Source: Rhizophlyctis rosea
Lineage: Eukaryota > Chytridiomycota > Chytridiomycetes > Rhizophlyctidales > Rhizophlyctidaceae
Reading direction: 5' to 3'
Length of the DNA: 64,000 nt
NCBI GenBank assembly: GCA_027596075.1
Contig: JADGJC010000063.1
Coordinates: 96,749-160,748 of the forward strand
Shown here piece after piece: positions 10,307-23,630 of this stretch. Each line of letters opens with the position of its first letter. Position 1 is the first letter of the stretch. Made by a program: the position numbers and the translations under genes. Below the pieces are notes generated by a model. The model was not told where the DNA came from. It made no database searches and saw only the letters and a program-made list of their open reading frames with translations.

Positions 10307-12561
10307 CTAAAGCTGCTGGCCCAATTGGGGCAACGTGACGGCGGGTAACGTCGTCGCAAAAGCCTGTAAAGTCGCTACGGCCGATCTTTCCTGCAGGTAG
10401 GCAATCAGGTCGAACGTCATGGTTCCAATACCGATGATGATTTCGAAGGCTGGTGGTGCGCGGGAATATGGGGAACGTGGAAATGTCAGTCGTCAAATGC
10501 CCCCAACTAAATGAATGAAACAAAACCCTGTGCCTCACCAATAAGAATAATAACAATCCACTCCAACTGCTCCCCATGCGAACTCGTCATATGTTCTTTG
10601 AGCATGTCCAGGAGATCGGAAATGACGGACACGCGTTGGTTGAGGAGGTCTACGCGTTGTGAGATTTCTAGGTAGCCTCTGATGGCCATATATAGGGGTT
10701 CTAGAGCTGGTTCGGACCTGTGGAGGAGTGTTAATTATGTTGCCCGGTTTACAGCGTGGGAAAAGAAGGTATGATGTAGCTTAAAGCGAAAAGCAGCAAA
10801 GCGGTTGCGTACCAGAATATTTCCGGTATATCTATAGGACAGTGAGCGGTTAGCGACAATGTCATTGACCAGGATGCGGCAGATCCCTCTTTGGCCCCCT
10901 CACCCCCTTTCATTCCTTGCCCCTCCAAATCCGAAATCACAAAGAAACCCACCCAAAACATTCGACACCAAATTCACATTAATCCTCATAATAAACAACT
11001 GCCCAATCTTCTTATTAATCGCCTTCCTCGACATCTGGATCTTGCCTGTCTCCGCCATGATCTGCGGAATATGCTTTGTGCTCTCGATCGTTGCTTCGAT
11101 CAACCCTTCAAAGAGCGCTAGCTTGACGGATTGGGCGATGGCGTGGGAAATTGTGAGTTTTATCATGTAGTTGGCGGGGTTTTTGAGGGTTATGATGTCG
11201 TTGTAGATGCGGGGTTGGTATTGCGCTGTGGGAGGGTGTTAGAGGGTGTGAAAGGAGGGGGGGATAGGGTGTGGGGGAGGCTTACTGTTGTAGTGGAAGT
11301 GGAAGTTTTCGACCTCTACGTCGTCTTCTGCTGGAAGGGGTCGTGTGGTGTCAGCAACTCCCGTGGGCAAACATGCACGAAAATCCTTCATGACGCACCC
11401 AACTTCTCCTCCTCAAAGCCCGCCAACTCCTTCAAAATCTCCTCCTCCTCACTCTCACTCAAACCCCACATGACCACCACGCCGTAATCGAAAAACAAGC
11501 ACTCCCCGATTGGCGAGATCCGTTTTGCCAAGCCTGCAAATGAGATAGTACTGGGTATGGTGCGGCCGCTGGCGTCTATGCTTTGTTCGAAGAAGGATTC
11601 TAGGTCGTTGAGGGGTTGGGCGGTTGCGTCGATTTCTCCCGGACTGCTCCAGTCTATTAGGTCCGCGTAGGAGTTGTCGGCTGTTAGCCCGTTTGGAGGG
11701 AGGTTGCCCGGATTTGATGATGTTGACACCCAGGGAGTGTAGATTACTGCAGAGGTGAGGGCGTTTTAGTTTTGCAAATCGTTATAGGTCGCATATCCGC
11801 CATGCTCATCGTCTCAGGCATTGGTGGACCCAGATAGCTTGCAAGGAAGCAAATGTCTCGAAGCACCCTGATCTTCGCCTTGAAACAGAGCAGAACATTA
11901 CCTTCATCAAACTTTTTCGGAGCTGTATGATTTCTATTTGACCGGCCTTTGAGCCATTCAAACAGCGCATCAAACTTATATGAGCTGTATATGTCAGTGA
12001 GCATCACGGTGACTACCTATTTTTGGTCAGCCAGGCAGGGACATACTTAGCAGTACAATAAGCCGTGACTCTCGGCAACCACTTCTTCTCCATCTTGCTG
12101 AGCCATTGTTCCTTCTGTGTTTTTGCCGTAACGTGTGGGAGCTGGAGGGCGTTATCGGGTTGCGAGTCGGTCGTGGCCGCGTCATGACCAGCAGTCAGGG
12201 CGTCTTCGGGAAAAAGGGTGAGCTTCTGTGCAGTTTTTGTCGTCCTACATGCACCGGCGGGACGCAGAGTGTGAGACTTCAGATTGGACATTCCCTAATT
12301 GAATTACAGAATGAAACAAGCGCGTCCCTACCGTTTGGGTGCTCTAGGACCCTCCGCTTTTGGCTTATTTGACGGTGTTGTAGGAGGATTTGCTCCAGGT
12401 TGTGCACCCTGCTGAGCAGGGTTGGCGGCGGGCTGAGGGCTTGCATTGATGTTTGTTTGACTAGTTTGGGCTTGTACTGGCGCTGGTAGAAGTGGTGCTG
12501 TCGTGTCATCGATTGCGGAGATTTCGCCCTTCGACCCAGATCTTTGTGGTTTACGGCTCAT
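10307..12561 (-). CDS. RMD1: RMD1/RMND1-family (DUF155) protein
   Basis: Nine exons on the minus strand: 12332-12561, 12047-12244, 11902-11984, 11399-11746, 11286-11330, 10953-11225, 10813-10831, 10539-10717, 10307-10449; 505 residues. Pro/Gln/Ala-rich N-terminus, then KRTTKTAQKLTLFPE, EKKWLPRVTAYCTANSYKFD, CLFFDYGVVVMWGLSESEEE, EDDVEVENFHFHYN, RIYNDIITLKNP, MIKLTISHAIAQSVKLALFE, DIPEIFWSEPALEPLY and a QRVDLLNQRVSVISDLLDML helix, followed by two hydrophobic C-terminal helices around WIVIILIAFEIIIGIGTMTF. This is the DUF155 family of yeast RMD1/RMD8 and human RMND1, membrane proteins linked to sporulation or mitochondrial function; the exact role here is inferred. The seventh exon is only 19 nt. 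Convergent with the farnesyltransferase gene 229 bases away. Confidence 0.93.
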
Positions 12562-13037
12562 TGTGCTGGAAAACTATTGAGGGTTAGGGTCCTTGTAAAT
12601 TGTGGAAAGTGTTCAGATGGAACCAAAGGTGCACCTTTATTCGGTAAAAGAGATATATGGATGATGATACGATAATCGAGCGAGAGTATTCTATTCTAGG
12701 TGACCGTGAGAATTTACAGTATGCTTATGCGGATGAAAGTGTCAGGATGCTGTGTTGGTGCCAAACAAGGTTTTGGCAGCGAACACCCAGGTTCTCGAGT
12801 TGCATGATGTCGCGAGTTTGTGTGACACATGATGACATTCTCGACTCCTTGAGGCGAGGTTCACGTGCGGTGCCAAGATGCGGCTCGGCCAAACTTCGTG
12901 TTTCCCACGTTCCCACACTCCCTCATCCCCTCTTCTCCGCCATCCTGCCATCTGCATAAGCGATCAAGAACCCGTGGGAAACATAACATTCACATAGCAA
13001 GCAAAACGTTTCACCTTCCCCGAATTTACGCGCGGCC
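12562..13037. promoter_or_regulatory. Divergent promoter region RMD1/DOP1
   Basis: 476 bases between outward-facing start codons. No individual site recognised. Confidence 0.4.
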
Positions 13038-16000
13038 ATGGCCGATATACCCGGCAGTGCAGCGGAATTCCCAGCCGCACCTGCCACTACCGCTGGTCCG
13101 AACAGCTCAGCAAGCTCCCTCCCATTGATACACTCCACATCAGAAGGAATAGTAACTGACGCGGTCGAAGAGCAAACTCTAGAAGGTGATAAAAGCTGTT
13201 CTAATAATATCATCAAGTGCAACGTCTTTATAGTAGACTTGAGCTTCCTGGCCTCGTTTGAACTGTTCACGATGGCTGAACGACCTTTTAACAGATCTCC
13301 GCAAAGATGTAAAATATAAACGTTTTGTGCAAGCCGTTGATAAAATACTGCAATCATTTGAGTCGGTCAATGAATGGGCAGACGTCATCGGCTTTTTGAC
13401 GCGTTTAGCAAAGGTTATTCTGTTGTGTCTGAGCTAGATTCATTCGACTCTAACGCGAAGCGTTCAATAGATCTTTCAAGCTCATCCACAATATTCCATT
13501 GTTCCTCGAAAGTTGATTGTATCCAAACGGTTAGCCCAATGTCTAAATCCTGCGTTGCCGGCCGGCGTGCATCAGAAGGCACTGGACGTTTATGGACTCA
13601 TCTTTGAGGCGGCTGGGGTAAGGAATGACGATGGGCAAGTGCTCTGACACTATGATAACATTCGCGCCTACTTAGAGTGCACAACTTGCCGAAGATCTGC
13701 CATTATGGTCCTATGGACTTTTTCCGTTTCTGCAGAACGCTGCCATGTCAGTAAAGGTACATCACCGCGTTCCTGAGAAAGCGTCCATGTCGCTCACCAA
13801 TACCATTATACCAGCCAGTCGTGCTCAACCTATATCAGAAGTACTATCTTCCGTTGGGCCTCCGACTGAAGCCATGCCTGAAGGGTCTAATACTGGGACT
13901 ACTGCCCATTTTGGAGGAGGAGAACAACGAGTATTTCGACAAAGGGTTGTCCATCATGGATAATGTGTCAGATACCGTTGGACAGGGGTACTTCTTTCAC
14001 TGCACATGGCTGGCGTTGATCACTGTTCCACATCTTCGACTTGCTGGGTTGCATTATTTGCTTAAGCGGATGCCGACAGTGTCGTCTAAAGAAGGTCAGT
14101 CAAAAGTGCAATGATCTATCGTGCGAAATTTGTGCCCAACGTCTCATGTAGACGTCGCCGTCGTTCTTGGGAATGAAACCGGCTTGCTGGCCGCGGCACT
14201 GTCGGCCATGTTGGAGGATAAGGCTGTGCTAGTACAGCGTGGAGTTTTGGAATTGCTCGTGGTACACTTCCCTTTAGAACATCGGTAAAGTTCCGGAGGC
14301 ACACAGCTTTCAGAGTCAATTTTCTCATTCGAATTTTGGTATGCAGACTGTTTAGGGATGATGATAGTATTGCAATCATCCGTTCAGCCGTCAGTGTTGT
14401 GTCTCGACGTGATATGTCGCTGAATAGGCGATTGTATTCCTGGCTCTTGGGTAAGTTCCGATTTGCGATGAAGCTTCACACATGATGCTAAGAGCTGCCG
14501 GTACTTAGGGAAAGGGGAAGAGAATGAGAAGGAAAAGTCGATGATTCAGGCAAATCAGGATGCACTCGTTGCTGCGCTTCGGGTATGCCCACGTTGTTGT
14601 CGATCGCCTCTGAATTGATTTGCTGACTATGGGCTAGACAATGTTTATGACTCCAAGCACGGAAGTGACGGAGCTAACAAAGCCTTACCGAGTTCTCATT
14701 TCTTTGATGGATAGGCCGGAGATTGGACAGGCCGTGCTGGACCACATCTTCTTTGACATGCTGTCATCTTTGAGAGAGCATTGCAGTACAACATCACATG
14801 CGACGGAGGTAAGATTTGGCAACGCTGCAATTGCTGACAAGAATGCTGACACCAGTCTAGCTTTTGCAAACGGCCAAGATGTTTTTTGACTTGCTGGACC
14901 CGTTCATTGTATGGAAACAATTGTATCATGTTGTGCGGAGAAATCCGGTCGCCGACGCTAAATCGGGTGACGTACGTTGATTTGATTTCTATCAATGCTG
15001 TGCAACTCCTTAAAGAGTTTTTTCAGGCCTACCATCTGGTGTCGTACGCCTTGGAACACGTCAAATTCGCCGATGATGAGTCTCGTCGCGTTCACATGCC
15101 TTTTGTCCTACACACCGCCGTGTCGGCAATAAGTGAAACACTGCAACCGACCAGTTTGGAGCCGCTGCCGCCTTCTCTTTTTCCATCGCTTTCAATGTGT
15201 GCACAATTGTTGGACGGATTCGCGGAAGAAGCATACGGGACTGACTGGAGATTAGGGGATTTCATTGAGGGCGAGGGGCTGCCGAAATTGAAGATTGATA
15301 CTGGGAAAGGGTCCATTGTGCAGGAGGAGAAGGACGATGAGGTGGTTGTTGAGAAGCAGATTGAGATGTTTTACGGGCCGGAGGATTCGGGGCAGATTCG
15401 GGAGGATCCGTTTACGGTTTATAAGGATTTCCGGGCGGGGAAGATGGTTGTTGAGAGGAGTTTTGGGTTGTTGAGGGGGTTGCTTGATGTGACGATGAAA
15501 CATGGAGTTTTGGAGAATAGGATAATGGAAGGAGAGATGTTTACGGTTGTGGACATCACGGGCGGGATGATTGGACGGTTGGCAGAGCGGGTGGATGCGG
15601 TTGGGAGGGAGAGGATGAAGCATATTGTTGGGTTGGGGTATGATGATGAAGCGGAGACGCCGCATTGGGTGGAGACGTTGTTGAGGGGATGTACTGAGGT
15701 AAGAGCGTACGATCTTGCTCAAGTGCACTTTGAGAGATTGACCTGAAGTCTCAGATCAACGATTTCGGTATTGTACGGGTTTGCGTCCGATGCCTATTCA
15801 GCGCATTTCGGAGCCCTTTGTACCCCGTACCATTACCCAAAGATTTTGACACTTATCTTGACCGGATAGTTCGGAAGGTGAGCTGCCTTTTTGACCAGAT
15901 GTCGTCCTTCACACCATGCAGATGACAAAAAAATCAGTTTTGGAATTTTCTCGCCCCGGAAGATTCGGCATACCACGAAGAAATCACGAATTTGATATGG

Positions 16001-19000
16001 GAACTGACGGTTGTGTTGTCGACGTATTCGGTTGAGAATGTCTTTGTGAGACTTTTGGCGGAGGAAATACCGGAGAAAAGGGGGGGTGCCATGAGGAAGT
16101 TTGGGGTTTTTTATCGTTTGTCGGGTGAGCTTCTGCTTTCTTGGCGCTGCTGCCGTTGACGAAACGCTGATGAGGGAGGTTGGCAGAGGAGAAGAACAAA
16201 CCTGTGAGTTTGGCGTTTTCGCGAGTGTTGTTTTTTGTGTTGGACTCGCTGCGGTGCGACGATGTGACGTTGCAGAGGGCGGGAGAGATGTGGGTTCGGT
16301 CCTATGTTCGGAATCAAATAAGGTATGTTCATCTCCCTGCTGCTACGCGATTATGACCCTTCAATCAACGCATCCGGTCTATCAGACTACTAGATCCAAT
16401 CCTGGCGATTCTCTTCCACCATGATGTTGTGCCCAAGCCTGCGACGGTGCGCATCAGTGGAGAGGAGGTGCCCCTTTTGTATTATGTGGGGCCTTTCAAT
16501 TGTGGGCAGGTTGAGTATGGGCTTGCGACTTTGGCGGCGGTGACGAAGGTTGGGGATAGGGGGTTTGTGAGGATTGTTTGGAATGTTGTGGTTGATGGGG
16601 ATGTGGGGAGTGAGGGTAAGAGATTCGTGGAGAAGGAAGGTTATTGTTGTGGTACTGATCGTTATGTTGTAGTTGATGGAGATGGGGGGGAGAAGATGAC
16701 GTATGGCGATTTGTTGATGAATATCAGTTTGAGGTCGGTTTTATCCCATTGAATTGAAGTTTAGCAGCCTTTCAACACTCACAATACCACCCATAGATAC
16801 CTCGAATCCGAACCATCCCCAAAACACACCGACCTCTTCACGCAACGCAAAATGGACGCCATCCACGCGCGCCTATGCGACTTTTTGCATCTTCTGATTG
16901 TGCGGAGCGAGAAGGATAATTTGAGACAGAGGCTTGTGAGGGAGATGCACGATGTCGTTGTTCGGAAGTTGCTGTTTTGTATTTTTTCGGGGCGGTGCGA
17001 TTTGCAGCCAAGGTTGTTGAGGCTTTGGAGGGCTGGGATGGCGGTTGGGGGTGGCGAGGAGGATGGGAAGGGGGGTGTGGAAGGTGAGCTTCTCTGGAGG
17101 GATGGTCGCGTGCATGCCCTTGGGAGGAATGGCTAACAGCCACATTTGACCAGGATCACCACCCTTATTCGTCCGCACAATCCTCGACGCCCTCTCCGTC
17201 CGCACCAACCGCCCCGTCCTCCAAAACTGGATCGACTTCATCCTCGTCTCCCTCCCCCACTTCCGCAGCTCCTTCACCAAAGTCCTCCTCCCCATCATCC
17301 GCTGCATCTGTGAGGAAATCTCAAAAAACCGGTCGTACCTTTCGCGGTATATTCGTTTTTTCTCGGGAGAAGGGGGGACGAATGCGTCGCCGGCAAGGAC
17401 TGGGGAGGGGAGGGTTGATACCGAGCTACCGGTTTTGTTGTTTGGATTGGAGAGGGTGTTTGCGTTCTTTTTGGAGGAAGGCGGGGGGAGTTCGTTTGCT
17501 GATGGGAGTGTCAGCGGTGGAGGTGGCGATACGATACGGTTCTTGACGGATTATGTAAATAGTGTTGTGTGGGGTGAGACGACGCAACCGGAGGAAGAGT
17601 CTGTGCAGAGGAAAGTTCGAGAATTTATATTGTTGATGACGCCTGGGGTGTTTAGGGCTTTGGAGGAGGTGTATGCGGTTGTGATTTCGCCGGGGAGGGC
17701 GTTTGATGTTTTGGGGAAGGAGGTTAGGGGGAGGGTGCTGAGGGTTTTTGAGGTTGTTTTTGGGGCGTTTCCGGTTGATGCTTTGGAGGCTGTGGTTGAG
17801 GTTTGGTTTGCGGAGTGTGGGGGGATTCCGGATGATGAGGTGAATTTTGGAGGAGTGTTGGTGTGTTGGAGACGTGAGATCCTCTGACTCAAGGGCCTAC
17901 TACAGCACGTCAAATCGAACAACGTAACGATACAGATGATGCATTCGATCCAAGGGTGTGGACAGGTGGATATTGTGAACATACTTTTGGAAAGTTTGAG
18001 AAATCGGGCGGCGATTAGTCAGGGTGGAGCGCCGAGGGAGAAGACGCGGAGGTTGCTGCGGCCTCCAACGTTGTGAGTTATTGATTGTTTCTATGTTTAA
18101 CAAAGAGGTTTGGGGTAATTTTTCGCGTGACTGAGTTTGCTTTTGCATTTCAAGACCCGACGCGTCGATTATGCTCTTTCTGGAGAAATACTGCCAGTAT
18201 TGGGCTGATGTTCAAACATTGGAGGAGACTTGGTCTGGGGTTCTCGCTTATTTGAAGGATTCGTTCTTGGCGCCTGGAGCGTACAAGTTTATGTTTCCTT
18301 CTATGTTGAGGTACGTTGTGCTGATGTGTGAAATTGAATTAGCGGTGTGGTTCTGACTGTTAAAATAGGTTGCTGACGGTGTATTTCGATAAGCTGGTTG
18401 GTCGACCGACTTTTGAAGATAAGCGATACCGGAGGGAGGCCGAGGTATGTGTTGAATGTTGTATATGTCTTCAGGCTAACTACTGACGGTTAGGGGTTTG
18501 TACAGGATGCGTACCAGAAAATTTGCGATTCTTGTATTCTGATTGGTGGGCGGGCATTTGATAAGGGGGGCTGGAGTGGACGGGCTGTGCCCGTGGTCGA
18601 TGTTGAGGGAGTGGGGATAGGTGAGGACTCATTCCAGTGCATGTTGGCTCTTTTCGATGACGATGAAACTGATAGGACTATTTCAGTTGTGGACGACAGC
18701 GGAAATGAGAGTGGGCCTATTGCCGTCCTGCCTGAAATTGCTGGCAATTTGAAGCGGGCGAGCAAGATGTCGGAGGATACGTTGATGCAGGAGGTTTGTT
18801 GTTTACTGTTCTATGCTATATGTCAAACCCGCAAGGGAGGCTGATCGAGTCATGTGCCGTCAGATTATCATGTATTTGGCGACAGCGGTGTTCCCTTCCC
18901 TTCGCAAGTTCTTGACAGATCAGGACCGAGTTTTGGCGTTGTTTACCAACGCAATGTATTACATTGTTGGACCGACGTTACGGAATCGTCAGAAGTATGC

Positions 19001-20657
19001 GACATTCCTGAATACATTGCCTTCAGTTATCCGGTGTACTAACCAAACCCTCCTGCAGCGTTCGTTTGCTCCTCGCTCCCGTCTTGGAACTCATTTGCGC
19101 AATGACCAAAGTACCGTCCGGGTACAAAACCTGGCGGAAGGACGCGTGGGATTCCTTCATGGATCCACGGTTCTTCCAAATGGGCTTGGCGGCGGAGAGA
19201 AAGTGGAGGGTGATTGTGCAAAGTGCGATGGTGAATGAGAAGGAGCGGGTGGGAGAGTTGCTTGGTGAGTATGATGTTGGGGCTTGCATGTTCAAATCAG
19301 CGGCGATTTTCATTGTTTTGCTGATGACAATCCGTAGGGCGGATATCGGCAGCACCTTCGTCAACACTGTTTGTATCCAAGGATCAGGAAGCGTTGAATA
19401 GGGCGCATGCGCTGAGAAGATTATCGTTTGCGATTTTCTGCGGGCCGACTGATCAGTATGTGCCGCATTTGCCTGCCATTCAGGAGAAGTTGGTGGATAT
19501 TCTCAAGGTGTCGAATGGAGGGGTCGTTCATTGTGAGGTCAGTTGAGGGGTGTTTATGGTGCTTGATATGGAAAAATCATTGACAGTACAGTTTAGGCGT
19601 ACTTGTGCTTGCGAGTTCTGTTGAGAAGAATGACTCCGAAGCATTTAGCGAATATTTGGCCTACTGTTTTGACTGAGCTGGTAAACCGTCAATTTGATCG
19701 AGTTGCGCGATAAAGCATGTGCTAATGCTGCAGTCGCTCCAGATCCGTTTATTTGGCGTGTATCTGAGGAGTCAGGATGCTGAACGGCCATCGGAGGATC
19801 TTAGTGTCTTCTTCGCTGCCTGTAAATTTTTGGATTTGCTGCTGGTGCTGGGGATTGATGACTTCCAATGGTAAGGCTCTGCTAGGACAAGGAGACTTTT
19901 ACATCCGAATGTTTTTGACATTCAAGCAATCGCCTGCAGGCATCAATGGATATTTGTAACGGAAACGCTTGAACTCTTGCATGATCTGATGACCGCGCAA
20001 GTGCGTCCAGTGGCCCTTGTCGATAAGCTGAGCTACAAATGGACGGGCGGTGCTCCATCATCAACACTCTCCACATACATTGGCGTCAGTGCAGTGCCGT
20101 CGGCAGATTCGGACATCTCAGGCTCGAAGGGCACCGCAAACGCTTCCATGCAACCCATCCTTCCCGAGCATGAACGCCCCAATATCGGCGAGGCACTGCG
20201 ACGCCCTCTGCTGACGATGCGCTCAATACACGATCGCAAGCAGCTGGAACCGTTCGTGCAAAGCGTTAGCGGATACGTGTATCAAACGACATATAGCGTT
20301 GCGAAGCCCGATCTGGATTTTATTGAGAGTATGCTGGAGAGTGACTTTTTGGATGTTGAGGACGCCGCGCTTGGGGCTCGGAATGGGGTAAGGATTGTTG
20401 GTGCGGGGTCTGGATCTGATGGTGCAGGAGGGATGGCGTTGTCGCCGTCTCCGAAGAGGGTGGCGATTTCAGTGCCGGCGAGGAGTAGTATGGATTCTTT
20501 GGGTGGGTCACCGGGGAAGAGTGGGACTTCGCCGGCTGGAGTGAGGGGAAGGACGGCGACGGGACGGTTGAGGGGGCAGAGTGTTTCTGCGGGTAGTGTT
20601 GGGGGCAGTGATACGGAAGGTGGGAGTGACTTTGAGGATGGGAGGAGGGGACGGTAG
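13038..20657 (+). CDS. DOP1: DOP1 (dopey) endosome/Golgi trafficking protein
   Basis: Very large protein of the Dopey family, which works with Neo1/Mon2 on endosome-Golgi membranes. 27 exons could be joined without breaking frame, giving 2000 residues: 13038-13185, 13295-13413, 13471-13617, 13676-13756, 13815-14094, 14152-14284, 14347-14450, 14509-14582, 14638-14808, 14861-14971, 15027-15698, 15755-15877, 15938-16124, 16187-16322, 16386-16733, 16797-17083, 17154-17860, 17894-18072, 18155-18310, 18370-18445, 18506-18793, 18864-18994, 19059-19264, 19338-19537, 19597-19680, 19734-19870, 19940-20657. The diagnostic N-terminal block is exact: KYKRFVQAVDKILQSFES, VSKRLAQCLNPALPAGVHQK, DLPLWSYGLFPFLQNAAMSV, YYLPLG and RRDMSLNRRLYSWLLG. 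Conserved late blocks include MTPKHLANIWPTVLTEL. The 17th donor and the acceptor at 17893 are the weakest joins. Ser/Gly-rich tail. Confidence 0.95.
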
Positions 20658-21268
20658 GAATGTTGATATGGAGGATTTGTGGGAAGTATGTATAGTGTAT
20701 CTTTTTGTTCAAATTTTTGTACATATGGATTGTGTAAAGCGTCACGCATATGTTGATAATGAATGATATTGTTTTTGACCGTTACTTTGACGTAAAATCG
20801 TTAGTATTCAATGTAATAGATGTCTGAGGCGATTTATTATATGTGGTGGTGGGCTTAATCAGAGTCCTTTCCATACGCCAGGATCTCTTCAAAGTTCAAG
20901 GTGGCACCGGGTGACCGGACTCGGGACGATCCGGCAAATCACCCAACCGGCAGACCGGAATGACGCACACAAACTTTGGAACCTTCAACTTTCCATGGAT
21001 TTGATCAGTTTTGTCGCACAAATAAGATTTTGAGAATATTCGACCGCTGCGCTTTCGAAATGAGGAAACATCCGTGGGCGCACCATCCTTCAAAAAAGGA
21101 CGGAGGAGGACGGGCAACTGAGTTGACGCCTTCCAACTGTCAAACGTTCTCCCGGATATAAAGCACGACGAGTGCGGTCCTGAGGATCGGACTGGTCTCA
21201 TACAGGCGAAAATTAGTCACATCATACGCTAGAACATTCACAACAACACTTTCCGATACTGCCAAAAC
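20658..21268. other. Intergenic DOP1 to MFS
   Basis: No gene or RNA recognised; expected to contain the MFS promoter. Confidence 0.5.
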
Positions 21269-23311
21269 ATGTCTTCAAAGGACCCATTAGGGGAACACCC
21301 TCCTCGTCCTCCTCGCGTCGATTCCACTCAAGCCCTGTCACCCAAATCGTCATCACAACCACCCGATTGCGCAGATCCTCCTCGTAGAGTATTTCCGGCA
21401 TGGGAACGATGGTTAGTGTTGTCGGTCTCCACCCTTGGAGCACTGATGGCGAGTATTCAACAATCTGCTTTGATCGTAGCCTTGCCGGATTTGATGAAGG
21501 CTTTGAATATGAATTTTGGTGAGTTTTGTTGGGTTTTGTGACGACAATATGAAGCGCAGCTGCTTCCATTATAAGATACCATTCCCTATATCGCTGATAC
21601 GGACTGACCCATTGCGTCTCATTACATAGCAACCATCCTATGGGTCATGATGGCCATGGTGGTCGTGATCGCCTCCGTATCTCAAATCCTAGGAAAGTTA
21701 GGCGACAAAATCGGCCGCGCCGTCACATACAATTTTGGATTCGCAGTATTCGGCCTGGCCGGTCTCCTGGCGGGGTTTTCGCAGCCGCAGTTCAAGGGAA
21801 TGGATCTCATTGGCTACAGATGTTTGCAAGGGTTGGGGGGTGCATGTATTTTTGTGTCTAGTGCTGCTATTGTTGCCGATCGGGTAGGTGGTTTTGTGAG
21901 GATGTTGGCGGGGTTGGGGTTTGTATCATCTAATTGCTAGTTTGTATGATCAGTTCGCACCGTTCGGTCAAGTCGGTCTAGCAACGGGCGTCATCCAACT
22001 CGCCCTCGCCGTCGGCTTTGCACTCGGTCCAGTCATTGGTGGAGGAGCTCTCCGTGCCAGCTGGTCGTGGATCTTCTGGGTGACGGTTCCAACTGCAGTA
22101 ATCGGTTGCGCGCTTGGATTTTGGAAAAACAAAGACGCTGTTCCATTCTCCTTGAAACGCGTTACATCCTTCCTACGCCAATTCAACATCCTCGGCTGTA
22201 TTATGTTGATCACCAGTATTGCCTTGCTGGTTGTTTTGCTTAGCGAGGCGGTGTTTCCTGATGGGTCGGGTGCTGGCAAACCTTTGGGAATGGGGATGTT
22301 GGGCTTGGGGTTTGTGCTTGCCGGTATCATTTGGATCGTGACGGAGTTTAGGGCGAAGGTGCGGGTCTTGAGTGTGGAAATGTTTAGAAGTAGGGATTTC
22401 ACTATTGGATGTTTGGGAATTGGGATTGCGTCTTTCTGCCGGTCCTGCTTTGTGTTTGCTTTGACGTTTTTTTACCAGGTAAGAATTGCGGATGTTATGG
22501 ATTGGATGATGAAGTTTGTAACATGACTACATCTTGTTTTCGTAGGGACCATACGGGCAAGACCCGCTCATGGCAGGCGTATATCTTGTTCCGCTGGGAG
22601 TAGGGTTGGGGGTTGGTGGGTTTCTGTCGGGTCGTCTGGCGGATCGCATCGGCTTCCGTACAATGTGTGTCGTCGGTCCTCTCGTTGCGGCCGTCTCCAC
22701 CATCGGTGCGGTGTTCCATAAAGCCAACACCCCGTACGCTGGCATTGCGTTCACAGAGTTGTTCATCGGACTGGGGTGGGGACTGTTCCAGAGCCCCAGT
22801 GCAACGTTGTGTATCATGACAGTGCCCCCTGCAAAGAGAGGGGAGAGTTCTTCCGTGCGTATCGGTATCCTCGTTCTGTAGTTATTTGACGCTGCCTCAC
22901 AATCTCTCGCTCCACACAAAGATCCGAATGACCCTCATGATGCTCTGCCAAATGTTTGCCATCATCCTGGTATTCAAACTCATTCTCGCTTCCCTATCCT
23001 ACGAAGAAGCCATCTCCCTTTTCCTATACGGCGGTGGACTTTCGGACCCGGCAACAACTGACCAGTTCCTGGATGGCCTGCATAAGATTTATTACATTGC
23101 TATTGCAGTTAGTGTGCTGGTAGCTGTGATAAGCTTCTTTATTAAGGCGAAGATCATTAATCCGGGAGCTGGAACGAAGCCTGATGGGAAGGGAAAGGTT
23201 GAGGTGGGTCCAGGTGAGGTGGAGGGGATTGAGGAGGTTGAGGATGTTACGTTGGGGGATTTGGAAGTTGGGAAGAGGGATGGGATGATGAGCGAGGAGA
23301 GAGCGGCATAG
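21269..23311 (+). CDS. MFS multidrug-type transporter (DHA2-like)
   Basis: Five exons: 21269-21518, 21630-21883, 21954-22478, 22546-22854, 22922-23311; 575 residues. A Pro/Ser-rich cytoplasmic N-terminus precedes WERWLVLSVSTLGALMASIQ (helix 1). Motif A is present as GKLGDKIGRA between helices 2 and 3 and the antiporter motif C as LALAVGFALGPVIGGGALR in helix 5, so a proton-coupled drug or metabolite exporter is likely. Helices extend to ISFFIKAKI, and the tail is acidic. The length and the number of hydrophobic segments fit the 14-helix DHA2 group, though I did not count helices rigorously. Substrate unknown. Convergent with the reductase gene. Confidence 0.92.
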
Positions 23312-23630
23312 ATTGTATGTATGTATATGCATATATCAGTTGTTTATCATTGTATGATGTTTATCAGAACCTTTGTCATATCGAGTTTTGGGTGCTTCAT
23401 ACCAGCAGGGGTAGTAAGAGTGACGTCCACATCCAATAGCTGGGCAATGTTCTAGTTTCATGCTCACTTATGCGCGACGCCCTATTACCGTCAACTCCCA
23501 ATTTCCTCTTTGCAGACTTAGCAGTTGCACCAACATCTCTTTCAGCTTAACCGGTCATTTCGTGTCGGCGCCACTCGCTACCAATGACGTCCGTATCTCG
23601 GTATTTCAACAATGCTTGCCCTTTGAACGA
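23312..23630. other. Intergenic between convergent genes
   Basis: 3' flanks of the MFS and reductase genes; nothing recognised. Confidence 0.5.
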
